In this document: positions 8,084 to 17,297 of the stretch, piece after piece
Layout: each line of letters opens with the position of its first letter
Numbering within the stretch: position 1 is the stretch's first letter
Source: an uncultured Ruminococcus sp.
Lineage (GTDB): Bacteria; Bacillota; Clostridia; Oscillospirales; Ruminococcaceae
Assembly: GCA_947174365.1 (NCBI GenBank)
Contig: CAMWIR010000009.1
Location: 1-39,871, forward strand
Length of the DNA stretch: 39,871 nt
Direction: 5' to 3'
The notes under the pieces: model-generated
Database searches by the model: none
Seen by the model: only the letters and a program-made list of their open reading frames with translations
What the model was told of the DNA's origin: nothing
Translations under genes and position numbers: made by a program

Positions 8084-9457
8084 TCATGTTGCTGCTGAGC
8101 AGCACTCAAAGTCGGAATCAATATAATGTGAAAAGATCCTTGCATTGAAGCTTCTTGTATTGCAGCTTCCCGTATCCGTTCCCGAAACGTCCAGGTCGTC
8201 GGGAAGGATAAACTTTATGCAGCGTACGATAACGTCGCGGCAGGAGGCTTCCGTGTGAGCGGGAACAGTCATGGTTTTCATGCCTCTTCTGTATTCGTTG
8301 CCCTCGGGGTCTGTCTCATTGAGAATCACCGCCAGCGCTACCCGCTTTCCCGGGCAGACGTTCTGAACGGTAACGTCCAGTTGAAGAATACGTCCCGTAG
8401 ATTCGAGGATAATATTGCCTGCGTCGAATTCTATAGTATCGCTGCAGCCCTCTGCGGAAATGTCTACGGGGATAGGACAGCTTTCGGGAATAACGACAAT
8501 GCCGCAGTCTACATCTATCTCCGGCGAGGGGAAGGTAACGATATTGCCCTCATCATCGCTGTAGGAAACCGATTCGTTTACAGGTACAGTACCCGTGCAT
8601 TCACCGACATGCTGAACGTTGAACTGAAGCGCAGCCCCCTCGCTTCCGCTTACGCCGAGAGCGGGGATATTCCATTCAACGGTATTGGAGTCGACCATAG
8701 TCGCAGAACCGACCGCCGGATTGATAAGAGAGGTTATTCTGAAGCATGGAGCAACCGTGTCGCGGAGAACAATGTTTGTAGCTCCCGTTTTTGTGATGTT
8801 GTTTGCCAGATCCTCAAAAAGGTTTTCAAGCTCCGCGTCATTCGGGGTAATTGCAACGTAAGCCGAGGACGGGTCGGAAGCCCAGTCATCAAGAGCGTTT
8901 TCGTCAATCCCTCCGTTGCCGGACAGACCGATACAGTAAATTATAACGCCCTGAGCCTTAGCCGCAGTCGCAACAGTATTGGGATCTCCTCCCGCAGTTG
9001 TAACGCCGTCGGTGAACATTACCATTACCTTTTGGTTTGTTGTACCGACAGGGAAAAGCTGCAAAGCCTTTTCAAAAGCGTCGGCATGATTTGTGGAGCC
9101 GTCGGCAGTAAGAGAGGTCACAGCCGCTTTCAGGTCTGCAACGGATGTGATAAGTCCGGTATCCTGGGTAGCGGTGTCTGCAAAGCTTACAACGGCAATA
9201 CGGCTGCCGCCGCCGATCTGACCGTCCTGTGAACTGTCGGTCGCCTCATCTATAATATCAATGAATTTTCTCGCGCCGTTTTTCATATTGGCAAGAGGGC
9301 TTCCCGCCATGCTTCCCGAGCGGTCGAGAATAAGAACAATATCAGCAGGGTTGCTTACAATGTCGGGTGAAGCTGCAAGTGACAAGGTCACTTGAAACGA
9401 TCCGCCGCAGCTTATGCTGTCGGTATTGACTTCCTTATTGGAGTAGGTTATACCCAT
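8084..9457 (-). CDS. VWA-domain protein with DUF11-like and Cys-rich C-terminal parts, no signal peptide
   Basis: A 457-residue protein. The von Willebrand A domain spans about residues 35-215 and has a complete metal-ion adhesion site: DRSGSM (Asp45, Ser47, Ser49), Thr122 in DGSTN, and Asp150 in MFTDG. A DUF11-like beta domain follows (about 222-300, VLRDTVAPCF to LQFNVQHVGEC), then a Cys-rich domain ending IFSHYIDSDFECC. There is neither a signal peptide nor a membrane helix, so it is cytosolic or leaves by an unusual route. Ligand and role are unknown. A longer frame opens at 9493, but AAAGGA lies nine bases before the ATG at 9457 and abuts the intermediate ATG, which decides the start. 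It is a single-gene unit. Confidence 0.85.
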   Translation of the reverse strand: MGITYSNKEVNTDSISCGGSFQVTLSLAASPDIVSNPADIVLILDRSGSMAGSPLANMKNGARKFIDIIDEATDSSQDGQIGGGSRIAVVSFADTATQDTGLITSVADLKAAVTSLTADGSTNHADAFEKALQLFPVGTTNQKVMVMFTDGVTTAGGDPNTVATAAKAQGVIIYCIGLSGNGGIDENALDDWASDPSSAYVAITPNDAELENLFEDLANNITKTGATNIVLRDTVAPCFRITSLINPAVGSATMVDSNTVEWNIPALGVSGSEGAALQFNVQHVGECTGTVPVNESVSYSDDEGNIVTFPSPEIDVDCGIVVIPESCPIPVDISAEGCSDTIEFDAGNIILESTGRILQLDVTVQNVCPGKRVALAVILNETDPEGNEYRRGMKTMTVPAHTEASCRDVIVRCIKFILPDDLDVSGTDTGSCNTRSFNARIFSHYIDSDFECCSAAT

Positions 9458-9758
9458 TAAATTCATTCCTTTCAAAGCTTTTGTAAAACTCAAGGATACC
9501 GCCGTACACTGCGCGGTTCCTTAGTACAGTATATGCCTTACGGGGAATGATTGCTACTTGATACGGGGCAGCCCTCCATGCTTCTTCCGATCCTGTCCGC
9601 AATTTAATGGGGATCGGCATCAAATAAGCATGACGCCTCAAAAATGAGCTTTGACGGTAATTATTGTTTCTTCCCGTATATTTATGCTGATTTCGGAAAA
9701 ATTATAGGAGAACATTAAAAAGCCGTTATTACGGAAAAATTTTTAGGAGATGATTTTT
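9458..9758. promoter_or_regulatory. Divergent intergenic region between the VWA gene and rubrerythrin, with a leader hairpin
   Basis: On the VWA side a bulged hairpin pairs AAGGA plus ACCGC with GCGGT plus TCCTT (9492-9522), ending about 18 bases before the VWA ribosome binding site. No convincing sigma-A promoter was found for the VWA gene. On the rubrerythrin side TTGACG (9650-9655) has no well-placed -10 box. A 68-codon minus-strand ORF overlapping the VWA start (9435-9641) looks spurious. Confidence 0.5.
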
Positions 9759-10400
9759 ATGGCAGTGGATTTTGCCGAAAGCAGGACAAGAGAAAACTTA
9801 ATGCGAGCCTTTGCGGGTGAGAGCCAGGCGAGAAACCGCTACACCTTTGCGGCGGAAAAAGCCAAGAAAATGGGCTGCTGGTTCATTTACAACATTTTTA
9901 CCTTTACAGCCAATCAGGAAAAGGCTCATGCGGAGATCTTCTACAACCATTTAAAGCAGGTAAGCGGCAGTAATGTTGTTATTGACCAAGCGGGATATCC
10001 CGTGGGAAATTTTGACAAGCTCGAGGAGCTGCTGCGTTCGGCGCAGCACAACGAGTATGAGGAATATGAAAGCGTTTATCCCGAATTTGCTCGTGTTGCC
10101 AAGGAAGAGGGGTTTGCAGACATTGCATATTCCTTTGAAAAAATAGCCCTTATCGAAAAGGAGCACGGCGACCGTTTTGCCTGCTTTGCCGAGCTTATCG
10201 AGCAGAGCAAAATGTTCACGGGGGATGAGGATACCGAATGGATATGTCTCAACTGCGGGCATATTTACAAGGGAAAAAACGTACCCAAGGCGTGCCCTGT
10301 TTGCGGACACGATCAGGGATATTTCGTACCCTACAAGTATTACAAATTTGTTGCGGAGCAGTACGGTGTGCCCATGTGCGGAACCGAGGGGCAGCAGTGA
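9759..10400 (+). CDS. Rubrerythrin (two-domain)
   Basis: A non-haem di-iron peroxidase that reduces hydrogen peroxide, a main oxidative-stress defence of anaerobes. The 213 residues comprise a ferritin-like four-helix domain with iron ligands in GESQARNRY, EKAHAEIFY and IEKEHGDRF, and a C-terminal rubredoxin domain with CxNC and CPVC around residues 164-185. Electrons would come from NADH via a rubredoxin reductase, which is not encoded here. A frame three codons longer opens at 9750, but AGGAGA overlaps that ATG and is eight bases from the one at 9759, so I start there. Monocistronic, with a strong terminator 30 bases downstream. The gene name varies among organisms, so none is assigned. Confidence 0.95.
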   Translation: MAVDFAESRTRENLMRAFAGESQARNRYTFAAEKAKKMGCWFIYNIFTFTANQEKAHAEIFYNHLKQVSGSNVVIDQAGYPVGNFDKLEELLRSAQHNEYEEYESVYPEFARVAKEEGFADIAYSFEKIALIEKEHGDRFACFAELIEQSKMFTGDEDTEWICLNCGHIYKGKNVPKACPVCGHDQGYFVPYKYYKFVAEQYGVPMCGTEGQQ

Positions 10401-10430
10401 TCTGCGGCTCGGTGATTGTGCTATAAGAAA

Positions 10431-10465
10431 AAATTCCTTCCGTATTTTTCGGGAGGAATTTTTTT
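10431..10465 (+). terminator. Intrinsic terminator of rubrerythrin
   Basis: A 12-bp stem with one G-U pair (10431-10442 with 10450-10461) and a 7-base loop, followed by a T run. Confidence 0.85.
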
Positions 10466-10493
10466 GCGTTCTTTTGATTCAATAATGCAATTA

Positions 10494-10522
10494 TTGACAA
10501 TTTTTTAAAGGTATGGTATAAT
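10494..10522 (+). promoter_or_regulatory. Consensus sigma-A promoter of rmuC
   Basis: Exact TTGACA (10494-10499), 17 bases, exact TATAAT (10517-10522), followed by a leader of about 125 bases with no structure I recognise. Confidence 0.88.
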
Positions 10523-10653
10523 TTTATCAGTGAACGCTTTCGAAAAATTTTTTTCATGATGACACATTTTGTCTGCCTTACATGATCCTTACATGATTAT
10601 AGTTTAAGAAAATAACGGTCGATCGGTATTTTAAAAATTTAAGGAGAGATCTT

Positions 10654-12297
10654 ATGGAAATCATTATTTTAATTTGCTGTGTGCTGATAATCGTTCTGTT
10701 GATACTTATTCTGGTCAAGGTCGGCAAACCGAACAATAGCGGCGGGGCAGATATTTTGAACGCTATTGAAAATCTGTCGAAAAACCGTGAAAGCGACAAC
10801 CGTATGCTTATGGACTATTCCTCCAGACAGGAAAAGTCGGTAGTGGATCAGCTGGACAGGCTTGGGCGTGACCTTAAAGAATCACAGGATAAAAGCCGGC
10901 AAGCTTCTGCGGATTCGCTGAAAAGGCTTGACGAGCAGATGAGCAAGCTGATAGATAAAAACAGTGAAGGCCTTAAAGAAATTACTGGCATTGTCAACGA
11001 GAAAATGGAAAGTAAGCTTAACGGCTTTTCGCAAACGGTCGGGACTAATATCACAAACCTTGGAAAAACTTTAAATGACAGCCAAAAGTCGATGACCGAC
11101 AGCTTTAACGCCTTGAAAGCGGAAAACAGCAAGGCGCTTGCGGATATCAACAACACTGTAAACGTAAGGCTTGACGAAAAGCTTAACAGATCCTTTGAAA
11201 CAATGACAAACGGCATGACGGCTTTGGGCAAGAATTTAAGCGACAGCCAGAGCAGGCAGGAGCAGACCACCAGGAATGAACTGGAAAAGCTGCGGACATC
11301 ATTCGGCGAGATCAAGGAAGAAATGACAGCATCGCTTACCCGTATCCGCAATGCAAATACCGAAGATATGGAAAAAATGCGGCAGGAAAATCAAAAAAGC
11401 CTTGACAAGATAAACGACACCGTTAACGAAAAGCTGCAAAAGACGCTTGACGATAAAATATCCCAATCCTTTGAAGCGGTAAACAGCCGTCTTAAAGAAG
11501 TGTACGAGGGACTGGGCGAGATGAAGTCGGTGGCAGTCGGAGTTACCGACCTTAAGAAAGTGCTTTCAAATGTTAAAACAAGAGGCAATCTTGGAGAAAT
11601 ACAACTGGAGGCTATTCTTGAGGAAATTCTTGCCCCCGAGCAGTATGGGAGACAGTTGCAGCTTTCCTCCGGCGGCAGGGAGCGTGTGGATTTTGCGGTA
11701 AGGCTGCCGGGCAGCGGGGACGGCGAGGTGTATTTGCCGATAGATTCGAAATTCCCCGGAGATACATATTCCAATTTGCAGGACGCCTATGACAGCGGCG
11801 ATACGGAGCTTATAAAAAAAGCGAGGACAGCGCTCAAAAGCGAGATACTGCGCTGCGCCAAGGATATAAGCGACAAATACATACTGCCCCCCGCAACTAC
11901 CGATTTTGCGGTAATGTTCCTGCCCTTTGAGGGACTGTATGCAGAGGTAGTGAATATGGGGCTTATAGAGCAGCTTCAAAGGGATCATCGGGTGAATATT
12001 GCAGGCCCTTCAACAATGGCGGCTATGCTCAACAGCTTCAGAATGGGTTTCAAGACGCTGGCTATTCAGAAAAAGAGCGGCGAGGTCTGGAAAATCCTCG
12101 GGGCGGCAAAGACGGAATTTGAAACTTTTTCAAAGGTATTGGAGGCTGTTCAGAAAAAATTGCAGGGCGCAGACAGTGATCTGGAAAAGCTTGTGGGCAC
12201 ACGGACCCGTAAGATAAATAAGGCTCTGCAAAATGTGGAAAATCTTGATGCGAGCGAAGCGGAAAAAATGCTTACGGATGATTTGTCGGATGACTGA
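10654..12297 (+). CDS. rmuC: RmuC-family DNA recombination protein
   Basis: RmuC proteins limit recombination at inverted repeats and have a nuclease-like fold. The 547 residues begin with a membrane segment (about 3-22, IIILICCVLIIVLLILILV), continue through a long coiled coil (about 35-290), and end with the RmuC domain (about 300-510), including TRGNLGEIQLEAIL, the conserved YLPIDSKFPGD and FLPFEGLYAEVV. The coiled coil contains degenerate internal repeats (LGKTLNDSQKSM and LGKNLSDSQSRQ, about 80 residues apart). The product is thus probably membrane-tethered with its catalytic part in the cytosol. ATG is preceded by AAGGAGAG. Monocistronic, with its own consensus promoter. Confidence 0.93.
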   Translation: MEIIILICCVLIIVLLILILVKVGKPNNSGGADILNAIENLSKNRESDNRMLMDYSSRQEKSVVDQLDRLGRDLKESQDKSRQASADSLKRLDEQMSKLIDKNSEGLKEITGIVNEKMESKLNGFSQTVGTNITNLGKTLNDSQKSMTDSFNALKAENSKALADINNTVNVRLDEKLNRSFETMTNGMTALGKNLSDSQSRQEQTTRNELEKLRTSFGEIKEEMTASLTRIRNANTEDMEKMRQENQKSLDKINDTVNEKLQKTLDDKISQSFEAVNSRLKEVYEGLGEMKSVAVGVTDLKKVLSNVKTRGNLGEIQLEAILEEILAPEQYGRQLQLSSGGRERVDFAVRLPGSGDGEVYLPIDSKFPGDTYSNLQDAYDSGDTELIKKARTALKSEILRCAKDISDKYILPPATTDFAVMFLPFEGLYAEVVNMGLIEQLQRDHRVNIAGPSTMAAMLNSFRMGFKTLAIQKKSGEVWKILGAAKTEFETFSKVLEAVQKKLQGADSDLEKLVGTRTRKINKALQNVENLDASEAEKMLTDDLSDD

Positions 12298-12425
12298 TAA
12301 CTTCCTTTGCGGAATGCCGAGGCATATGAAGCAGTATGCCGCCGTATGTTGACGTAAGATCGTCGCTCTGTCCACCCGGATATATGTATAAAGTGAAAAC
12401 AATTTGCAGGAATTTTATAAAACAC

Positions 12426-12454
12426 TTGCAAAATCCGAAAAAATGTTATATTAT
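12426..12454 (+). promoter_or_regulatory. Promoter candidate of the aminotransferase gene
   Basis: TTGCAA (12426-12431), 17 bases, TATTAT (12449-12454). A better -10 box, TATAAT, overlaps at 12452 but would need a 20-base spacer. Confidence 0.55.
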
Positions 12455-12543
12455 AATATAGGTGTGCTGCGTTGCTGCAAGGGAAATGCGGTGCTTTAAA
12501 ATTGTTAAGATCAACATTTATAATATGAAAGGGAGAGTTTGTT

Positions 12544-13830
12544 ATGTCTTTGAAAAATATGTCCGACAGCGAACTTAAAAGCTTCAGAGATAAGGCGGCA
12601 AGCGAGTATGAGGCGTTTAAGGGCGAGGGCTTAAAGCTTGATATGTCAAGGGGCAAGCCCTGTCCCGAGCAGCTGGAATTATCCATGCCGCTGCTTGATA
12701 TTCTCAACAGTTCCTCAAACCTTATTGACGAGGGCGGAGTTGATGTGAGAAACTACGGACAGCTTACGGGCATTACCGAGACAAAGCGTATTTTTGCGGA
12801 TATTCTGGGCATTTCCCCCGAGATGATAATTGTCGGAGGCAGCTCCAGTTTGAATTTAATGTATGACGCAGTTGCAAGAGCGGTGCAGTTCGGCGTGTAC
12901 GGCAGCAAACAGCCCTGGGGCAAGTGCGAGGGCGCAAAGTTCCTCTGCCCCGTGCCCGGATATGACCGTCATTTCAGCATTACGGAGACTTTCGGCTTTG
13001 AGATGATAAACATTCCCATGACCCCCACAGGCCCTGATATGGATATGGTGGAGAAGTTGGTAAACAATGATCCCACGGTCAAGGGTATCTGGTGCGTGCC
13101 CATGTACTCCAACCCCGACGGCTATACTTATTCGGATGAGACGGTAAAGCGTTTTGCGGCACTGAAGCCTGCTGCCCCCGATTTCAGGATTTTCTGGGAC
13201 AATGCTTACTGTGTTCACCATTTAAAGGACAAGCATGACAGTCTGCTGAACATATTTGATGAGGCGAAGAAAACAGGCAATGAGGATATGATCTTCGAGT
13301 TTGCCTCCACTTCAAAGATCACCTTTGCGGGTGCGGGCGTGTCGGTGCTGGCGGCGTCGGAAAATAACGTTAAGCAGATAATTTCTCTTCTGGAGATACA
13401 GAATATAAGCTACGACAAGATGAATCAGCTGCGCCATGCGAGATTTTTCGGGAATGCGGACGGTCTGCGTGCTCATATGGAAAAGCACAAGGCTATTCTT
13501 GCTCCCAAGTTCGATCTGGTGAACGAGACCCTCAAAGCGGGCATGGGCGACACGGGACTTTTAAGCTGGAATGTGCCCAACGGCGGCTACTTCATTTCCG
13601 TAAACACTCCCGAGGGCTGTGCCAAGGAGACGGTGCGCCTTTGCAAAGAGGCAGGCGTTGTGCTGACGGGCGCAGGGGCTACATACCCCTACAAGAAAGA
13701 CCCCAAGGACTGCAACATAAGGCTTTCGCCCTCTTTCCCCAGCCTTGCCGATCTTAAAAAGGCGACCGAGCTTTTCTGCGTTTGCGTTAAACTGGCGGCT
13801 GCGGAAAAGGAAATTGCCGACAGGAAATAA
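12544..13830 (+). CDS. PLP-dependent aminotransferase, type Ic aspartate aminotransferase family
   Basis: Fold-type I aminotransferase of 428 residues, of the subgroup that includes type Ic aspartate aminotransferases (Asp_aminotransf family). These move the amino group between aspartate and 2-oxoglutarate in the cytosol. Visible marks are DMSRGKP near the N-terminus, YGQLTGI (family NYG motif), PGYDRHF, VPMYSNPDGYTYS for the substrate pocket, DNAYCVHHL with the PLP-binding Asp, and the Schiff-base lysine in STSKITFAGAG (about residue 259). Residues NIRLSPSFPS near the end carry the carboxylate-binding Arg. The length is typical. ATG follows GGGAGAG. Monocistronic, with a strong terminator. 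The exact amino-donor range cannot be told from sequence. Confidence 0.92.
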   Translation: MSLKNMSDSELKSFRDKAASEYEAFKGEGLKLDMSRGKPCPEQLELSMPLLDILNSSSNLIDEGGVDVRNYGQLTGITETKRIFADILGISPEMIIVGGSSSLNLMYDAVARAVQFGVYGSKQPWGKCEGAKFLCPVPGYDRHFSITETFGFEMINIPMTPTGPDMDMVEKLVNNDPTVKGIWCVPMYSNPDGYTYSDETVKRFAALKPAAPDFRIFWDNAYCVHHLKDKHDSLLNIFDEAKKTGNEDMIFEFASTSKITFAGAGVSVLAASENNVKQIISLLEIQNISYDKMNQLRHARFFGNADGLRAHMEKHKAILAPKFDLVNETLKAGMGDTGLLSWNVPNGGYFISVNTPEGCAKETVRLCKEAGVVLTGAGATYPYKKDPKDCNIRLSPSFPSLADLKKATELFCVCVKLAAAEKEIADRK

Positions 13831-13852
13831 CCGGATTTTTCCTTGAAATTTC

Positions 13853-13895
13853 GTCCCTGCGCTTCGTCCTTTCGGGTGGAGCACGGGGACTTTTT
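13853..13895 (+). terminator. Strong intrinsic terminator of the aminotransferase gene
   Basis: A long stem starting GTCCC and ending GGGAC (13853-13890) pairs 16 of 17 positions, counting G-U pairs, around a short TTTC loop, and is followed by five T. Confidence 0.88.
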
Positions 13896-13937
13896 GATAA
13901 TGGATATGCTGTTTTGGGGATATGCAGGAAAATTTTC

Positions 13938-13966
13938 TTGACAATTTTTTACGGAATTGGTATAAT
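13938..13966 (+). promoter_or_regulatory. Consensus promoter of the LRR / unknown / DegV operon
   Basis: Exact TTGACA (13938-13943), 17 bases, exact TATAAT (13961-13966). The leader before the first gene is about 120 bases with no recognised structure. Confidence 0.88.
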
Positions 13967-14094
13967 TGTTAAAGGGGCGATACAATGGGAACGCCGTTGT
14001 TTCTTTGCGGAAGTGTTTACGGCAGACTTTTGCGATTTAAAACGGTCAATTAGTATTTGCTTAATATTTTAAGGCATTATGGGAGGACTCAATA

Positions 14095-14946
14095 ATGCAA
14101 AGGACAGCCAAAAAAAGATTTATTTTCAAGAGGAGCTATTACATAAAAAAAGCCGTTAAAATTTTATTGGCGATACTTGTTTTGATATTTATTTTTACGA
14201 GCGTGGTCAAGCTTGACGGCAGATATGTTTTCAGATATTCCACGAAGATCACAATAGAGCAATGCACCGATGAGGACGCACGGAAGCTTACCCATATGCC
14301 CTTTTTAAGAAAGCTATATCTTTTGGGCTGTCAAACGGATAATTTGGATTTTTTAACAGATATGCCACGGCTTCAAGAGATTTTCATAAGTTCGCTCAAC
14401 AGCTACGACTTATCGTTCTTGGAAAGCTGCACCGAGCTCAGGGAATTCGGCGGCGGACAATTTACCTTTGATGATCTGAACTGCTTTTCAAAAATGAACA
14501 AGCTGGAAGATCTGGATTTAGGCATTTTTGTAGACAATAATATTCACAGCCTTGAGGGTCTGGATAAACTTACGTCTTTAAAAAGGCTTTACCTTTCAAA
14601 GTTAAATGAAAATGCCGAGACGGAGCTTATTAATTCTCTTACAGGACTTGAAAGCTTATATATAACTCACAGTGATATTGAATTTCTGGAAATTAGTGCG
14701 GCAAATCTGAATTATCTGAACCTTTCTCACGATCCGAAGCTTAAAAATGTAACGTTTAATGGTGATTTGGGCAGCCTTGAAACTCTTGTCATAGATGATT
14801 CACCGAACATTGTTTTTTCGCAGCTGCCCGAATTTCCGGCATTGAAAACAATAGTTGCTTCACAGGGGCAGCTTAGTGATGATGAAATTGAGGCTTTGAA
14901 GTCAAGGGGTGTTGAGGTGAAAATATATGAACAGGAGACCGATTGA
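14095..14946 (+). CDS. Membrane-anchored leucine-rich repeat protein
   Basis: A 283-residue protein with a positively charged N-terminus and one membrane helix at about 19-37 (AVKILLAILVLIFIFTSVV). The rest would lie outside the membrane as a type II protein. Residues about 75-275 form degenerate leucine-rich repeats (LRKLYLLGC, LEDLDLGIF, LKRLYLSKL, LESLYITHS, LNYLNLSHD, LETLVIDDS), a fold usually used for protein binding. The partner is unknown. ATG follows GGGAGGAC. It is the first gene of a likely three-gene operon: the next ORF starts 16 bases after its stop. No clue to its regulation beyond the consensus promoter. Confidence 0.82.
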   Translation: MQRTAKKRFIFKRSYYIKKAVKILLAILVLIFIFTSVVKLDGRYVFRYSTKITIEQCTDEDARKLTHMPFLRKLYLLGCQTDNLDFLTDMPRLQEIFISSLNSYDLSFLESCTELREFGGGQFTFDDLNCFSKMNKLEDLDLGIFVDNNIHSLEGLDKLTSLKRLYLSKLNENAETELINSLTGLESLYITHSDIEFLEISAANLNYLNLSHDPKLKNVTFNGDLGSLETLVIDDSPNIVFSQLPEFPALKTIVASQGQLSDDEIEALKSRGVEVKIYEQETD

Positions 14947-14962
14947 GTGGGTGAGTTAAATT

Positions 14963-15481
14963 ATGGATATAAGTATTGACGTTGTTTTAAATAAGAGCGA
15001 TTTTTGCAGGCTCGGCATAACGGAAATAAAGAAAAGCTTTGGGGGAGAGGAGTATTCCACCGATCCGCGCACATATGCTTACAAGGGCGAAAAATGTCTC
15101 AATGAATTTGCAGACAGATGTTACGAAAAATACATTCCCGGAAATATAACGCTGACATTTGACAGCAAATTTACATATGAGCTTCAACGAATGGTTTATG
15201 ACTCTCCCGAAAAGTGCGGGGAACATATAATCATGAGATTTGCAGCGGATCTGCTTGAATTTACGGAAGATTCTGCCATTGTGATCGCTCCCGATGACGG
15301 CCTTGTCAAAAGGGAATTCTGTCTCGAAAATTTCGGTGAGTTTACGGAGAATTTTATAAAATTCCTGAATGACGATGATGAGATCGGGACGATATTTCAT
15401 GTAAAAAAAGAATTAACATTACTCAAACAAATCTCAAACATTACCAAAGCAATAAAAGCTAAAATGAAAACATCGGGGTAA
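14963..15481 (+). CDS. Unknown 172-residue protein
   Basis: Not recognised. The product is acidic, mixed alpha/beta in appearance, with no signal peptide, membrane segment or catalytic motif that I can name. It sits between the LRR membrane protein (16 bases upstream) and DegV (27 bases downstream) on the same strand, so it is most likely co-transcribed with both. The ribosome site before the ATG is weak (GGGTGAG), which would fit translational coupling. The C-terminal 25 residues are basic (KQISNITKAIKAKMKTSG) while the rest is acidic. Confidence 0.7.
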   Translation: MDISIDVVLNKSDFCRLGITEIKKSFGGEEYSTDPRTYAYKGEKCLNEFADRCYEKYIPGNITLTFDSKFTYELQRMVYDSPEKCGEHIIMRFAADLLEFTEDSAIVIAPDDGLVKREFCLENFGEFTENFIKFLNDDDEIGTIFHVKKELTLLKQISNITKAIKAKMKTSG

Positions 15482-15508
15482 ATTTTAAAATAACGAGGTT
15501 AAATATTT

Positions 15509-16381
15509 ATGGATAAAAGAAAAAAAACGCCGAAGAAAATTGCGCTGCTGACCGATTCCTGTGCGGATATGCCCAAAATGAACAGACCCTCGAATTTGTA
15601 TATCGTGCCCTTGCGGATAACCTGCGGCGGCGAGGAATTTCTTGACGGGGTGAACATCGGCGGCAGCGATATTTACGCTTTTCATGAGCGTGGAGAGCTG
15701 CCCAAGACCTCCCTGCCTGCGGGTGAGGATATCGAACAGACCTTTGACAGAATTGCGGCGGAGGGCTATGACGGTGTTATTGCGGTGATGTTTTCAAGCG
15801 GACTTTCGGGTACATATGAATTTGTGAAAATGCTTGCAGAGGAACGGGAAATGCCTGTAAAGGTATATGATTCCAAAAACGGCTCGCTGGGACTTTCCAT
15901 GATAATTTTGCAGCTGGCTCTGGAAATTGAACAGGGGGCGGACTGGGAATATCTTACGGGTGAGAGGGTGGATTTTCTTATAAAAAATACCTTTGCTTTT
16001 TTCTCGGTGGATTCACTGGAATATCTTCACAAGGGCGGCAGGATAGGCTATGTTACGGCTGCGGCGGGGACTTTGCTGGGAATAAAGCCCATTATAACCT
16101 TTGCCCCCGACGGCAAGCTTATAACTGCGGCAAAGGTGCGGGGCAGCAAGCAGCTGGCGGATAAGCTGATTTCCCTTGCATATGAAAGGGGGAAAAATTT
16201 CCCCGATATAAATATTGCCGTGGCAAACGGCGGGCTGCCTGCGGAAATGGAAGCTATCCAAAAAGAGCTTTCGGCTGCTCTGCCTGTATACAAAAACTGC
16301 TGGAGCGGCGAAATAGGTGCGGTGCTGAGCGCCCATATAGGCAAGGGGATACTGGGTTCGGCGGTGCAGATCCTGAAATGA
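15509..16381 (+). CDS. DegV-family fatty-acid-binding protein
   Basis: DegV proteins bind a fatty acid and, in systems where this was studied (FakB), present it to the kinase FakA for phosphorylation before phospholipid synthesis. The 290 residues fit the family: KIALLTDSCADMP at the start, the conserved PLRITCGGEEFLDG segment, TSLPAGED, the lipid-pocket MFSSGLSGTYE, and SLEYLHKGGRIG followed by LGIKPIITFAPDGKL. A FakA partner is not encoded in the window. GAGG lies nine bases before the ATG. Third gene of the likely operon starting at 14095; no clear terminator follows. Confidence 0.93.
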   Translation: MDKRKKTPKKIALLTDSCADMPKMNRPSNLYIVPLRITCGGEEFLDGVNIGGSDIYAFHERGELPKTSLPAGEDIEQTFDRIAAEGYDGVIAVMFSSGLSGTYEFVKMLAEEREMPVKVYDSKNGSLGLSMIILQLALEIEQGADWEYLTGERVDFLIKNTFAFFSVDSLEYLHKGGRIGYVTAAAGTLLGIKPIITFAPDGKLITAAKVRGSKQLADKLISLAYERGKNFPDINIAVANGGLPAEMEAIQKELSAALPVYKNCWSGEIGAVLSAHIGKGILGSAVQILK

Positions 16382-16495
16382 TAAATATTGAGCGGGCTGC
16401 CTTTTGCTAAAGATAGGGTCTCTGTGTTTTAACCAATCATTTAGTTCATGATTTGTTCATTTATTACAATACCGCGGCAGCTTCGGAAAACCCTC

Positions 16496-16524
16496 TTGAC
16501 AGGAACAAAAAAATGTGTTATACT
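16496..16524 (+). promoter_or_regulatory. Sigma-A promoter of the DUF3592-like gene
   Basis: Exact TTGACA (16496-16501), 17 bases, TATACT (16519-16524), about 60 bases before the start codon. Confidence 0.82.
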
Positions 16525-16582
16525 TTAATATAGCTAAATATTTTGTGTATGAATCACATAAAGTTAGAGGAGGAGCTATAGA

Positions 16583-17275
16583 ATGAAAGTAAAAAAGCGT
16601 TATTATGTTGCGTGTGTGCTGATGTGCATTATGGCGCTGCTGTTGGGTGTGTCCATGTTCTACTTTGAGATGGGTCTTTCCAGGTACTCGAAGCTTAACA
16701 ATGTGGTAAGAAACACTTGGATCCAGACATCTGCCAGCGATCCGGAAACAGGGCTTAATACAGACCTGTTCATTACCACAGTGCATGAAGTGGGCGAGGT
16801 GACAGAGCGCAACGACGGTCAGCCTGTGGGTGCAAACTGGTCGTACATAGGGCAGCAGGTAAAGGTGGACGGTAAATACACTGCCTACGGCAAAGAGGTT
16901 TACGGCAATAACATCATTTTAAACGGCGATGTTAAGAGATTCGACAAGATCTCCGTTTACTATAAGCCCGATAATCCGCTTATGGTTTATTATCCCGTAA
17001 GCTACACTCTGTATTTTATAATGATCGCAGCGGTCTTTGTAGTGGCGGTCGTACTGGTACTGGTGTGCAGACTGCTTAACAATTCGCTGAAAAACAACAC
17101 CTTCAGCGACAAGGCGGTAACATTTATGGATATACCGTTGGCAGTAATTATTGTTTGCGTTGTTATCGGCTTTTTTGCGGGAATGTTTATCGGCAATATC
17201 CAGGTCGACAGCAGCTACACAACTATCAGCCAGGGTCTTGCGGAAATGTACAAAAATCACGAATTGCAGTTCTGA
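16583..17275 (+). CDS. DUF3592-like three-helix membrane protein, function unknown
   Basis: A 230-residue membrane protein. One hydrophobic helix lies near the N-terminus (about 8-28) and two near the C-terminus (about 140-165 and 183-204), with an external segment of roughly 105 residues between. That segment ends DKISVYYKPDNPLMVYYP, resembling the VxVxYdPxNP feature of DUF3592 proteins, whose function is not known. ATG is preceded by AGAGGAGGAG. It is a single-gene unit with its own promoter and terminator. The DUF3592 match is by eye and only moderate. Confidence 0.72.
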   Translation: MKVKKRYYVACVLMCIMALLLGVSMFYFEMGLSRYSKLNNVVRNTWIQTSASDPETGLNTDLFITTVHEVGEVTERNDGQPVGANWSYIGQQVKVDGKYTAYGKEVYGNNIILNGDVKRFDKISVYYKPDNPLMVYYPVSYTLYFIMIAAVFVVAVVLVLVCRLLNNSLKNNTFSDKAVTFMDIPLAVIIVCVVIGFFAGMFIGNIQVDSSYTTISQGLAEMYKNHELQF

Positions 17276-17297
17276 GCTGACGTAGGCAAGAAAATTA

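Noticed and set aside
8255-9232. 325-codon open frame on the + strand opposite the cytoplasmic VWA gene
   Set aside because: No start signal and no protein motif; the VWA frame carries the full metal site and a ribosome site.
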